Source: Haloprofundus halophilus | GTDB taxonomy: Archaea > Halobacteriota > Halobacteria > Halobacteriales > Haloferacaceae | Direction: 5' to 3' | Assembly: GCF_003439925.1 (NCBI RefSeq) | Contig: NZ_QQRR01000004.1 | Location: 1-64,000 of the forward strand | DNA: 64,000 nucleotides | Shown: in pieces, positions 42,655 through 50,994 of the stretch | Layout of the letters: every line of letters starts with the position of its first letter | Numbering within the stretch: position 1 is the stretch's first letter | Notes under the pieces: model-generated | Database searches by the model: none | The model's input: the letters and a program-made list of their open reading frames with translations, nothing else | What the model was told of the DNA's origin: nothing | Made by a program: the position numbers and the translations under genes

Positions 42655-42978
42655 ATGTCCTATTCCCCACCAGATCCACCTCACAAAGTCCCAGCTGACA
42701 TCGTTTCGAAGCTCGATGATCAATCCCCAGAGGTGCTTCGGCATATCGCTCGATTCGCCGAGGAACTCGCCGAACATCGCGAGCGAGAAGCACGACTAGC
42801 TGAAAACGAAGAGGATGAGGAGGTCGAAGAGCGACCAGAAGACCTTCCCGATGACGTCCCCTCGAAGGCAACAATCACGATCAAGGAGATCAACGAGAAC
42901 CGCTACTACTACTGGCAGTGGCGGGATGGTGACAAAATCCGATCCAAGTATAAGGGTCCCGTCAATCCCGACGAGTAG
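42655..42978 (+). CDS. DUF6788-like protein
   Basis: A 107-residue acidic protein. The centre is a Glu-rich helix (EELAEHREREARLAENEEDE); the C-terminus ITIKEINENRYYYWQWRDGD then SKYKGPV matches the DUF6788 pattern (K.I..YYYWQWR.G....SKYKGPV). These small proteins accompany replication or transfer genes of haloarchaeal plasmids; the function is unknown. It is preceded by site P4 rather than by a T-run hairpin leader. Confidence 0.6.
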   Translation: MSYSPPDPPHKVPADIVSKLDDQSPEVLRHIARFAEELAEHREREARLAENEEDEEVEERPEDLPDDVPSKATITIKEINENRYYYWQWRDGDKIRSKYKGPVNPDE

Positions 42979-43050
42979 CCGAAATAGCGTCCCAGTCGAA
43001 TGGCCAGTGATTCGGGATGACACCCCATCTGCGAAGTGAAAGAGGGGCTG

Positions 43051-43461
43051 TTAGCGCTCGGGTCGCGGGGCAGTCTCGTATCGTTTGATGTTGTCGGTCT
43101 TCTCCACGCGTTCGTAGATCTCTCGGAGCGTGTCTTGTGCCCGGTGGAGCTTATGCTCCTCGAGGAACTGTCGACCACTCTCACTAATGCCGTAGAACTT
43201 GTACGGCAGGTCGTTCTGCCGGCGGTCCTCTGGCAGGAGTACTTCCTCGACGATACCGACCTCGACGAGTTGCTGGAGGTGCTGGCGGATCGTCGTCTGG
43301 CTCTTGCTGGGGTTGACGTAGTCGAGTTCCTTCAGCGTCGGTAATTCCGACGGATGCCCGAGGATGTCCTGGAGGAGCGCGAAGCGCGTCTCCTGGGTGA
43401 CGACGTTGAGCCGCTCCCGAACGGACTCCAGGTCGCTTGGCGTGTGGTCGGACGTACTCAT
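43051..43461 (-). CDS. Winged-helix transcriptional regulator
   Basis: A 136-residue protein. The HTH is VTQETRFALLQDILGHPSEL, LKELDYVNPSKSQTTIRQHL, QQLVEVGIVEEVLLPEDRRQ. The wing is followed by KFYGISESGRQFLEEHKLHR, a C-terminal helix that may dimerise. It belongs to the haloarchaeal ArsR/MarR-like winged-helix group. It is transcribed divergently from the gene at 43583, which it may control. Confidence 0.65.
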   Translation of the reverse strand: MSTSDHTPSDLESVRERLNVVTQETRFALLQDILGHPSELPTLKELDYVNPSKSQTTIRQHLQQLVEVGIVEEVLLPEDRRQNDLPYKFYGISESGRQFLEEHKLHRAQDTLREIYERVEKTDNIKRYETAPRPER

Positions 43462-43582
43462 TACCTCATTGTTCGAGTAGTGCGTGCAAAAGCGTTTCGC
43501 CCAAATACGAATCGGTCTAAGGCGATATGGTCGCCGATACGTTCGTCACATTGAAGCAGGATACGAGAGAATTCTCGTTCTG

Positions 43583-44173
43583 ATGAGTGAGGAGCCGGTC
43601 ACTGTCGACGAACTCGCCGAGAAAGCAGACGAGTATCTGCACGAGGCTTCACTCACACCAGAGGAGTACGAAGCGCTCAAACAGAGCGTTGCTGAGCTCA
43701 CACCGATCTTCTCAGCTGAGAATTCGTACTTCGTCCTCGGCAGCTACGGGAAACTCGAAATCCGCCGTCTCCAGCTCGTGAAAGATCGCCTCAACCGGCA
43801 GCCCGGTGCGTACGCGTTTCTGATGGTCGACATTCGGAGCGAGTGGACGAACACCTACCTCAAGTTTCGGCTGCTTGCCGATTACACGGACGTCATCGTG
43901 GGCGTCGCCGAACACGCTCAAGGCGGCTTCCTCGTAGAGCAGGGCTATTTCACTGCTCTCGAGGAGTACTTCGCGAAGACCCACGTGTTCAAACGCGAGT
44001 ATGACTCGTTGGATGCGGACGCAGTCGGCACGGGCACCGATATCGACAACCCGTATAGCGGAATGCAGACTGCAATCTTCGAGATGCTCAACGATGCTGG
44101 ACGTCTCTGTCAGTGGTCATCTGAGGACGACCTCATTGAATGTGCCGAAGCTCTCGTGAGTGTGAAGGAGTAG
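43583..44173 (+). CDS. Unknown protein with Rossmann-like (TIR- or deoxyribosyltransferase-like) core
   Basis: About 196 residues from the ATG at 43583. The core YFVLGSYGKLEIRRLQLVKD, GAYAFLMVDI, LKFRLLADYTDVIVGVAEHA, GGFLVEQGYF has the alternating strand/helix order and the final GG..E-x-G-Y segment typical of nucleotide-processing Rossmann-like folds such as TIR or nucleoside deoxyribosyltransferase-like domains. No active-site residue beyond that Glu is certain. It could be an effector with its own winged-helix controller divergent next door. The longer ORF from 43484 is less likely because its extra residues lie in the promoter. Confidence 0.4.
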   Translation: MSEEPVTVDELAEKADEYLHEASLTPEEYEALKQSVAELTPIFSAENSYFVLGSYGKLEIRRLQLVKDRLNRQPGAYAFLMVDIRSEWTNTYLKFRLLADYTDVIVGVAEHAQGGFLVEQGYFTALEEYFAKTHVFKREYDSLDADAVGTGTDIDNPYSGMQTAIFEMLNDAGRLCQWSSEDDLIECAEALVSVKE

Positions 44174-44278
44174 CCGTAGACAGAGACAAATCGGTAACTC
44201 ATACCTTCACGTTTCCGTCATTTCTCCACGACGTCCTCGTCATCAATGGCACCGACGACAAGAAACTCGTAGGACACA

Positions 44279-44556
44279 CCCCCCGTTTTCGAGTTGTAAA
44301 TGGGAGAGGGCGAGGAGATAGTACAGTACATCTAACCGGCACGTCGAATCTCTTGGCTCACTCACCCCCCGTTTTCGTGTAGTAACGAAATGCCCCCAAT
44401 GAATGACCCCCCATTTTCGAGCTGTAACGCATCACCCGGGCCGCGAACACCCCCCGTTTTCGAGTTGTAACGAGAAAACCCAGAGAATGACACCCCCCAT
44501 TTTCGAGTTGTAACGCATCCCCCAGAGCGCGAACACTCCCCGTTTTCGAGTAGTAA
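44279..44556 (+). repeat. Six origin-recognition-box-like repeats, 42-43 bp apart
   Basis: Copies of CCCCCC(G/A)TTTTCGAGTTGTAA begin at 44279, 44365, 44407, 44450, 44493 and 44536. All are in the same orientation, on the 3' side of the orc1/cdc6 gene. Spacings are 86 (2 x 43), 42, 43, 43 and 43 bp, about four helical turns, so the sites face one side of the DNA. Variants occur at positions such as GTGTAGTAA and GAGCTGTAA. They are likely Orc1/Cdc6 binding sites used as iterons for replication or copy control. Confidence 0.75.
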
Positions 44557-44579
44557 GTGCGGGGAGAATCTGAGAGAGA

Positions 44580-46079
44580 TTAGTTCTTGCTCCGGAACTG
44601 CTTCATCCGTTCGCGGACAACCGCGCTGATAGTCGCCTCTTCGTGAGCTAGATCTTTGAACCGGGAATCCTCACGAATCGTCTCCATGATCGTTTCCGGA
44701 TCTTCGGAGAGAGAGAAATACATATGCACTCCTCTGCCTCGACCCTTACCTCGGCGCTCAAAGTCCAACACACCGTACGTGCTCTGCTCAGTAACGTGAT
44801 TTACGAACGTCTCGCGACTGTACTGATCCGCATCCATCGTATCAGCAATGAATTGGTACGTCTTGAACGCAGGTCCGGCAGGGATCCACTCAGGATGTTC
44901 TCTTGCGTAGTTGGCAGTCGCCGCCACGGCGTAGATAGAGAGTTTCTTCTGAGTTGAAATTCCGCTAATATGACGTAGTTTGCGATTTTCGGTGTATTTC
45001 TCCTGGGCTTCACGGACATCAGTCTCGGTAACCGTGTCAGCACCACGCCGCTCGGCTAATTCGCCAGCCCATCTGAGCAGATCAATTGCTTTCCGTGCAT
45101 CTCCATGCGTTTGGGATCCGAACGCGGCAACAAGCGGAACGACGTCATCTGCGAGTGATTCTGGCTTGAATGCGTCCCGCCGGTTGTGGAGAATACTACG
45201 GAGTTGGTTCGCATCGTAGTCGTCGAAGAAGATGTCATCAGGGTTGTAGGAACTCTGTGCACGGCTGTTGAGGCCTTTCATGAAATCAGCGTAGTTCGTG
45301 ATAGTCGTGAGCGAAATCGGGCCGTCAAAGTCAGCGAGTTTTCGAGCCCGTGAAAGCTGGTAGATGAGAGAATTGTACTCTGCTTCCTGATACGGGCCCT
45401 CGAGCATATCGATCTCGTCGAGAATGAAGATGACACCATCGTAATACTCCCGCATGAGTTCGTACAGTCGCTCGAGCTTCTGATCCGTTGAGACGCCGGT
45501 TTGAGGAACACCGGGTTCGACACCCAGATCGTCAGCAGCAGCTTTGACTAACCGATAGACAGCCCGATCTGCAGTCTTCGGCCCCTCGCAATTGATAGAG
45601 AGAACCCCGAAGGTCTTGCCTTGTGACTCACACAGTTCGACAATCTGTTTGCAGACTGCATGAATGATGAGCGATTTCCCCGTTCCAGATGGCCCGCTCA
45701 GGAGCATATCGGGGATTCCCTCATTCTGGAGGACCGGTTTTAGGTTGTCGACGACACGGCCAAGCTGGGAATCACGACCGACGATACGATCCTCGTCGAT
45801 GATAGTGTCTGATCGGACGAGATCTTTGTTCGCGAAGACGCCCCCAGACGACTCGGTTTGTAACCGATCACGAATCGAGATGCCGCCACCGTCGCCGTTG
45901 GATGCTTCTTGAGACGAATCGGTAGGATCTGATCCTGTCTCGAACGTCGTTTGTGACGTATCAGGAGAATCCACATCCTCACCCGTCGACTCAGGATTTT
46001 CAGGATCAGCAGAGGGGGATTCATGCTCCTCCTCACCTTCCGGATGATTCGATCCTGCTCTACGTCCCTCTCGTTCCAT
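44580..46079 (-). CDS. orc1/cdc6: Orc1/Cdc6 family replication initiator
   Basis: A 499-residue AAA+ initiator. A disordered acidic N-terminal tail of about 80 residues is followed by GRDSQLGRVVDNLKPVL, Walker A GPSGTGKS (129-136), Walker B FILDEIDML (about 218-226), sensor 1 SLTTITNYADFMKGLNSR, and a C-terminal winged helix (FVNHVTEQSTYGVLDFERRG, KGRGRGVHMYF). It binds the ORB-like repeats on both sides and opens the origin near 46.6-47.0 kb. Gene, flanking boxes and AT-rich stretch form a complete haloarchaeal plasmid replicon. The length with a long N-terminal tail is normal for haloarchaeal plasmid Orc proteins. Confidence 0.9.
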   Translation of the reverse strand: MEREGRRAGSNHPEGEEEHESPSADPENPESTGEDVDSPDTSQTTFETGSDPTDSSQEASNGDGGGISIRDRLQTESSGGVFANKDLVRSDTIIDEDRIVGRDSQLGRVVDNLKPVLQNEGIPDMLLSGPSGTGKSLIIHAVCKQIVELCESQGKTFGVLSINCEGPKTADRAVYRLVKAAADDLGVEPGVPQTGVSTDQKLERLYELMREYYDGVIFILDEIDMLEGPYQEAEYNSLIYQLSRARKLADFDGPISLTTITNYADFMKGLNSRAQSSYNPDDIFFDDYDANQLRSILHNRRDAFKPESLADDVVPLVAAFGSQTHGDARKAIDLLRWAGELAERRGADTVTETDVREAQEKYTENRKLRHISGISTQKKLSIYAVAATANYAREHPEWIPAGPAFKTYQFIADTMDADQYSRETFVNHVTEQSTYGVLDFERRGKGRGRGVHMYFSLSEDPETIMETIREDSRFKDLAHEEATISAVVRERMKQFRSKN

Positions 46080-46112
46080 TATGAACTCCCTCGAACTCCG
46101 GGTATAAAAATA

Positions 46113-46471
46113 TGGACCCTTGTGGAGTTGTAACCAGGCGAAAACAGGCTATCTAACGACGACAGCCCTGTATTCTCAAAATAAGTCGGATACCGTCTTC
46201 GGAATCTATCACCCTCCGTTTTCGAGTTGTAACGGTTCGACGAGAATCTCTATCACCGAAATCCCTCGATGACCCAGATCCCCCGTTTTCGAGTTGTAAG
46301 ACTTCGAGGAGCGGTAACACACCTAGTCTGAATCTCCTACCCACCCCATTTTCGAGTTGTAAGTAGAGGTGAGTCGAACTGAGTATAGAAGCAAATCCAC
46401 GTAGTCTGGATTTTGCGGATGATGCTCAGAGTGAAACGGTCCCTATCACACTCCCCATTTTCGAGTAGTAA
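46113..46471 (+). repeat. Five further ORB-like repeats upstream of orc1/cdc6
   Basis: One degenerate copy at 46113-46133 (ending GTGGAGTTGTAA) and copies at 46212-46232, 46279-46299, 46342-46362 and 46451-46471, all oriented like those on the other side of the gene. The spacing here is irregular (67-109 bp), unlike the 43-bp array. They cover the presumed promoter of orc1/cdc6, so autoregulation is likely. Confidence 0.7.
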
Positions 46472-46586
46472 GCACCAGAATTGTCGTGAAAGGACAACGC
46501 TCGTAGGAGAAGTTCACGAATGAGAGTAATATAGGTTTACAAATACGATAGTTAGTAATGTTCGTGTGGTGTACTCGAACATTCTA

Positions 46587-46976
46587 CCCCCTCCCCCCTT
46601 TTTCGAGTTGTAAGTCGTCGGGTGCAGACCACTCCAGACGCCAGGGAGTGAGAATAGAGTTCGCAAAATAGGACGTAGAGGCGATGAAACCTGATAATTC
46701 GTGGGAAGGGGACCATGTACAACATGAGGAGATTCTCTATAACCAGAGATTTCAATCTTCTAGCTGAGCTAGAAGATTTGTTTCTTTTATCTCTATTACG
46801 GATATGGTTAGATAACGCATAACATAAAATTTTGCATTTCTAGTTGTGAGTTAGAGAAGTGGATGTTCAGGTCTTCTATCGCGTGTATCTGCCACAATCA
46901 GCTGTTTTGCAGTCCCTCTTCCTGTTCACCCCTCCCCGTCGTCACGAGTTTACAACTCGAAAAAGGGGGGAGGGGG
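46587..46976. other. Probable replication origin: 27-bp inverted ORB pair around an AT-rich duplex
   Basis: Two perfect 27-bp copies of an extended box (C5-T-C6-T5-CGAGTTGTAA) lie at 46587-46613 and, inverted, at 46950-46976. Between them is a very AT-rich tract (about 46730-46850), including CTTCTAGCTGAGCTAGAAG (a 19-bp palindrome) and runs such as TTTCTTTTATC. Inverted ORBs flanking a duplex-unwinding element next to an orc1/cdc6 gene is the known architecture of haloarchaeal origins. This is the clearest origin candidate in the window. Confidence 0.75.
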
Positions 46977-47079
46977 TTCGTCAGGCACAGTCCGTGATAT
47001 CGACTACGCGTGTTCCATTGAGCTCGCGTCGGATGTCGTTCTAATTCCAGTCAAAGGGAGACAGTATAGTTTCAACAGC

Positions 47080-47285
47080 TCAGACCAGCTGCGTCTCGTA
47101 GTACGATGCGTCGTAGATGTCGATCTCTACATGGGCGAGGGCGACGCGGTCCCGTGAGGATTTCTCGTCGATGACGGCGTACTCATATCCTATCCAGAAT
47201 GGACGGAAAGGTCCTAGCCGCGAGCCTATTTGAGTGCCGCCACGTTCTGCGTCTTCTGCGTGTGGCCTACTCGGTGTCAGCGGAC
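47080..47285 (-). pseudogene. C-terminal fragment of an unknown protein
   Basis: The minus-strand frame ending in TGA (47080-47082) reads GSRLGPFRPFWIGYEYAVID, EKSSRDRVALAHVEIDIYDA, SYYETQLV. It looks like the C-terminus of a real acidic protein but has no usable start and no recognised domain. It probably is debris left beside the origin. Confidence 0.35.
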
Positions 47286-47366
47286 TCCTGCTTCAGTCCC
47301 GGACTTCTGGGACGCTCCGCAGGCTCCGCCCCGCGAGCAGCACTTCGTAACTGGGCTACCTCACTA

Positions 47367-47741
47367 TTATGCAAATGTCGGATAGCTCCGTCCGTCCTGC
47401 TGGATGTAGGCCTCCTCAACGATGTCGTCGATCTCCGTCTTGGTGAGGACGCCCCGCATTGCGGTCTGCTGAAACAGCCGGCGAACCTGGCTGAACCGAT
47501 AGTCGGCATAGAAGCTCAGGTCGAAGATCAGGGCGCGGGCTGCGTCCTCACGCGTCTCGTACGAGCGCGTTGACGACTCCCAGTCACCCTTCACGATCGG
47601 CATGATCCGGGTGCTGTTCGCGGCCGTCTGGAACATCGTCCAGATCTGGTTGTCACTGAGTGGTTGTTCGAACCGGGGCGTCGGCTCGTTCGTCTGTGCA
47701 TCGGTCGTGTCCGGCGAGCGGACGTTGCGTTTCGAGCTCAT
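47367..47741 (-). CDS. Primase-polymerase C-terminal-like fragment
   Basis: About 124 residues from the ATG at 47741. The stretch MFQTAANSTRIMPIVKGDWE, SSTRSYETREDAARALIFDL, SFYADYRFSQVRRLFQQTAM resembles the helical C-terminal domain of plasmid and phage primase-polymerases (pattern ...GDW....YpS.sEAd.Al...L.f....d..qi..LF..S.L.R..). The catalytic primase part is absent, so this may be a separate accessory domain or the remnant of a larger gene. Two GC hairpins lie in the leader directly upstream. It lies next to the helicase-like gene at 48186 on the same strand. Confidence 0.45.
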   Translation of the reverse strand: MSSKRNVRSPDTTDAQTNEPTPRFEQPLSDNQIWTMFQTAANSTRIMPIVKGDWESSTRSYETREDAARALIFDLSFYADYRFSQVRRLFQQTAMRGVLTKTEIDDIVEEAYIQQDGRSYPTFA

Positions 47742-47758
47742 AGTCGGTGGCCGCGCGC

Positions 47759-47804
47759 CCCGTCGCAACCTCGCGACGGGCGCGCTCCACCTTCGGTGAG
47801 GCGC
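47759..47804 (-). promoter_or_regulatory. Tandem hairpins in the leader of the primase-like fragment
   Basis: CCCGTCGC/GCGACGGG (47759-47780, 6-nt loop) and GCGCTCCACC/GGTGAGGCGC (47783-47804, imperfect, loop TTC) lie 18-63 nt before the ATG at 47741, read on the minus strand. No T-run is present, so this is not the same element as leaders (a)-(k). Confidence 0.4.
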
Positions 47805-48185
47805 GCCCCCGCGCCGGCCCGCCTCGCGATGGCCCAATCACCCAGGGAAATTCAACGAAGGAGATGCATGTCTCGATTCAACGGTGGAAGTTCAGGCATC
47901 GTTCAGAAAGGGACAGGTCACAGTGAGTCGCTTGGGACCAGTTCCGATTGAAAAGAGAGGGAAGGTTAGGAAGTCTGAGGTAGGACGTATAGGGTTCTAT
48001 ACGTAGTGTCTCAGTTTAGCAAAGGGAAGTCAGCTTAGTCCAGACGTAGGAAGGGTCGATTCTGCGTTAGAGATGGGGATTCGGATGGTGTGAAACCGAC
48101 GCGAGGCGGGCCGTCGCGAGCTGCTTGTGATTTCGCGGAAAATCAACCGATAGCGCATTGGTGGGGGTGATAATACTTTCGCCCA
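47805..48185. other. 380-bp stretch without a supported gene
   Basis: I see only scattered purine-rich sequence (AGAGAGGGAAGG, GGAAGGGTCG) and no protein-like frame between the leader of the primase-like gene and the 3' end of the helicase-like gene. Confidence 0.3.
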
Positions 48186-50120
48186 CTACTCGAGTTCAGG
48201 CAGCCGCACGTGGGCGGTATGCGGAGCGTCAGCTAGGCCGTTGGCACCCCACGTGTATGGCTGGGAGTCATCACGGGAGACATACCCTTCCGACCGGAGC
48301 CGCTTCAGCCAGTCCCGGGTTTGCTTCTCGCCGATTGAGACTCCTTCTCGATTCGCGATCTCGGCGGCTGTCCCCGGGCCCTCGTTCAGGAGCGCGCGAA
48401 TCACACCTCGTTGCCCCTCGGAGCGCTCTTCGATCGCGACAGCCTCTGGCCCGACCGTGACCATCTCGGATAACCACTCAGGGAGTACCCCTGTGTGGAT
48501 GTAGACCGTCGCAGCCGTCGTTCGGCCGAACCGGAGGACAGCTTGGGCAATCTTGTGTTCGCGATAGTGCTGGAGAAACGGCCGTTCAGGAATCCCGTAG
48601 CCGAGGTCTGTTCCCTTCCCCTCGTCACCTCTCACCGCCGTGTAGCCTTCCAGTGCGGCCGTAATCTGAAGCGGACGGTCTCCCGGGTGGGGTGAACCGA
48701 GTACGACCCCCACCTCCGTCCCTGTGAAATCGTTGCTACTCCGGAGCGCGCCGTAGTGTTTAACGTCTGCAATTCGGTCAGTCACTCGTTCGATGTCGAT
48801 AAACGGCTCACTGGGTGGCTCCTCGAAGAGACGCTCAGCTGCACTCTTGGTCGTGATGACGCCTGGTGTTGTATCGTGGCGATTTGCGACCGCCTCGATC
48901 ACCCCAAAGTCGCCCCGTCGATTGACGTATTCACCACTGCTGTATGGCTTGACGTGCGAGGTCGTTTGTACGAACTCGTAGCCGATGACGTCGCGGAGAT
49001 ACCGGGCCCGACAGTCATCGCAAAGGATCCGCCAACTCACTATCTCGTCAACGCCGAGCCGTCCGCGCCAGAGTTCTTCGACCGGCGTTCCGTCGAGTCC
49101 AACTACTGCGCGGGCAGCATCAAGAGTTGGCGGCCGTCGGATGACGACCCGTGATTCGGCGTGATCGTAGACAACCTGTGACCCGTCTGGAAGCTCGACA
49201 TAATCAAGTCCTGCTTCTTCCCGAAGCTGATCGTCCCAGTCATACTCCGTCGGTGCGGTATCGCCAATAATCGGTCCGCCGAGTTCGAGCATAGCGAGCA
49301 CTGCAGTCGGGGCCTCGGCATGGCCGTCATCATCGTCGACTGCCTCTGTTGGACGGGCAATAGAGATGTCATCTGAGAGTTCGTCACGAATCGCATCTCG
49401 TATCGCCTCCATCCCCTCATTTGTTGCAGCCCCAATCAACCCGAAGTGGTTGTCTATCGGCAAGTCGTCGTTCTTGCTGAGAAAGGTTGAAATCGCTGTT
49501 GAGAGTTGGTTCGCGTCAAATTCCGTTCGATAGGCGGTTCCTGGGTCTTCGTCGAAGATGACGACGCGGTCGTCTACGACGCGATCAAGGGCAGCGTGGG
49601 CTGGCCCGCCGACGATGACGTCTGCCGCCTCGACCGCGTCCCAGCGTGCGAGATATGGACAGTCACCGTCTTGCATACAGGGCAGCACGTCCTGCAGGTA
49701 GTAGTGAAGATACGTCGGTGAGGCGCCCCGCGACCGATAGTCGTTGATTCGCTCGGCCCAACCGGATCCGTGATCTCCTCGCCGGGTTGGACAGTCCCGG
49801 TCGAGTGTTGGAACTTCAACTACCGCTTTCTGATGCTCGGCAGCGAGATTGAGGTGTACGTCTCGCGTCTCGTACCGGTGCGTGAGGATTGCAGTCGGGA
49901 CGTCTAGGTCGAATGCGGTCTCCGTTGCATGTCGTGTTTTCCCGATCGTGGGGAGGCCGTCGATGATTACTGGTGGTGCCTGCTCGTCGTCGAGCTGTGT
50001 CTCGATTGCCTCTTGAATCCCATCTCGGCACGCATCCCAAACGGTTGCTTGAGTGAACTCGCCCTGTTGGGAAGCTGCGTGAGCACCCCGGCAGCAGTCA
50101 TCAGGATCAGCACCAGCCAT
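48186..50120 (-). CDS. P-loop helicase-like plasmid replication protein with C-terminal winged helix
   Basis: A 644-residue protein. The P-loop-like IIDGLPTIGKTRHATETA is at about residues 51-68 and a Walker B-like RVVIFDEDPGTAYRTEF at about 165. A late FLQHYREHKIAQAVLRFGRT segment resembles motif VI of superfamily 2 helicases, and the end is a winged helix (GPGTAAEIANREGVSIGEKQ, TRDWLKRLRSEGYVSRDDSQ). Cysteines CRGAH..., CPTR, CMQDGDCPY and CDDC may form zinc sites. It is adjacent to the origin and a primase-like fragment, so a role as the replicon's helicase is likely but inferred. A large inverted repeat lies upstream. Confidence 0.55.
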   Translation of the reverse strand: MAGADPDDCCRGAHAASQQGEFTQATVWDACRDGIQEAIETQLDDEQAPPVIIDGLPTIGKTRHATETAFDLDVPTAILTHRYETRDVHLNLAAEHQKAVVEVPTLDRDCPTRRGDHGSGWAERINDYRSRGASPTYLHYYLQDVLPCMQDGDCPYLARWDAVEAADVIVGGPAHAALDRVVDDRVVIFDEDPGTAYRTEFDANQLSTAISTFLSKNDDLPIDNHFGLIGAATNEGMEAIRDAIRDELSDDISIARPTEAVDDDDGHAEAPTAVLAMLELGGPIIGDTAPTEYDWDDQLREEAGLDYVELPDGSQVVYDHAESRVVIRRPPTLDAARAVVGLDGTPVEELWRGRLGVDEIVSWRILCDDCRARYLRDVIGYEFVQTTSHVKPYSSGEYVNRRGDFGVIEAVANRHDTTPGVITTKSAAERLFEEPPSEPFIDIERVTDRIADVKHYGALRSSNDFTGTEVGVVLGSPHPGDRPLQITAALEGYTAVRGDEGKGTDLGYGIPERPFLQHYREHKIAQAVLRFGRTTAATVYIHTGVLPEWLSEMVTVGPEAVAIEERSEGQRGVIRALLNEGPGTAAEIANREGVSIGEKQTRDWLKRLRSEGYVSRDDSQPYTWGANGLADAPHTAHVRLPELE

Positions 50121-50208
50121 CTATCTGATTATGGGATGGTGACGAGTTAATCGTCTCGATTGATCGACTGGTTAGAAACTGATCACCCCCTTCGAGGGTG
50201 GAGCATGT

Positions 50209-50252
50209 ACGTACGGCGTTAGAGTGTTCGATTCAGGACGTTCGCCGTACGT
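50209..50252. promoter_or_regulatory. 10-bp inverted repeat upstream of the helicase-like gene
   Basis: ACGTACGGCG (50209-50218) and CGCCGTACGT (50243-50252) are perfect inverted arms with 24 bp between. They lie about 90-130 bp before the start of the helicase-like gene and are a probable operator. Confidence 0.45.
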
Positions 50253-50303
50253 TACCCCTCGATACAAGTGGTTGCATAGACGAGGATTCTCGCTGGGCAC
50301 CCC

Positions 50304-50801
50304 CTAACTATCGAGTTCCTCCCGGGCAATCTCGAGGAGCTTCTGGAGTCGCTCGTTGAAGTCGTCCTCGAACTTCGTGTAGAGAGATTCGTCGTACATC
50401 CGTAAAGTACGAGAAAGGCCGATAGCGGCCAGCCAGTCGCGGAACTGGTTGCTATTCATGTCTTCAACTGGCGTGTCCAAGGCCGTAGAGCTGGAACCAG
50501 CCGCCCAGAGTTGGAGCAGATCTAACTCCTTCACCATCGCGAGCCGGGCGAAATCTGCGAAGGCAGCACTCACTTCTCGTGATAATTGTGTATACGACAC
50601 CGAGTCTCTGTCCAGCTCTTGCTCTCCGTTCAGTAGGTCGTTGACGTACGAGAGTGAGCGCAACGAGAGGAAGCCCTCGCGATCGACGGCCATCGGAGGA
50701 TCATTCTCTGACTCTGCAATCTCAGAAAGCGCCTGACCACATGACCCACAGTAGTGATGAACATCTTTGACTCGGTCTCCGCAATTCGGGCAGTAGGGCA
50801 T
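50304..50801 (-). CDS. Zinc-ribbon protein of unknown function
   Basis: A 165-residue protein. The N-terminal zinc ribbon is MPYCPNCGDRVKDVHHYCGSCG (cited in parts: CPNC, CGSC), followed by a helical domain (LRSLSYVNDLLNGEQELDRD, SREVSAAFADFARLAMVKEL, DWLAAIGLSRTLRMYDESLY). This layout is frequent among small haloarchaeal proteins with unknown roles. It stands alone. Confidence 0.5.
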   Translation of the reverse strand: MPYCPNCGDRVKDVHHYCGSCGQALSEIAESENDPPMAVDREGFLSLRSLSYVNDLLNGEQELDRDSVSYTQLSREVSAAFADFARLAMVKELDLLQLWAAGSSSTALDTPVEDMNSNQFRDWLAAIGLSRTLRMYDESLYTKFEDDFNERLQKLLEIAREELDS

Positions 50802-50994
50802 ACAGACTACTGCGACTCGCGACTACACAGACTTTGCTAAGGGTCTCTTTTCAGAACGGATCATCGATAGGGGTCGGTCTGACCTTTCCACAGTTTCAGA
50901 GTTTGCGATTTGTTGTGTGTCTTATTTCCACAACGACTTACTACGGTTATAAAAGTCTAATATCAACAAAATCTAATTGATAAATTCACCCGGC

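Noticed and set aside
44279-44556. The regularly spaced repeats as a CRISPR array
   Set aside because: The 21-bp repeats are spaced by only about 22 bp of low-complexity sequence, vary among copies, have no cas genes nearby and flank an orc1/cdc6 gene, which identifies origin boxes.
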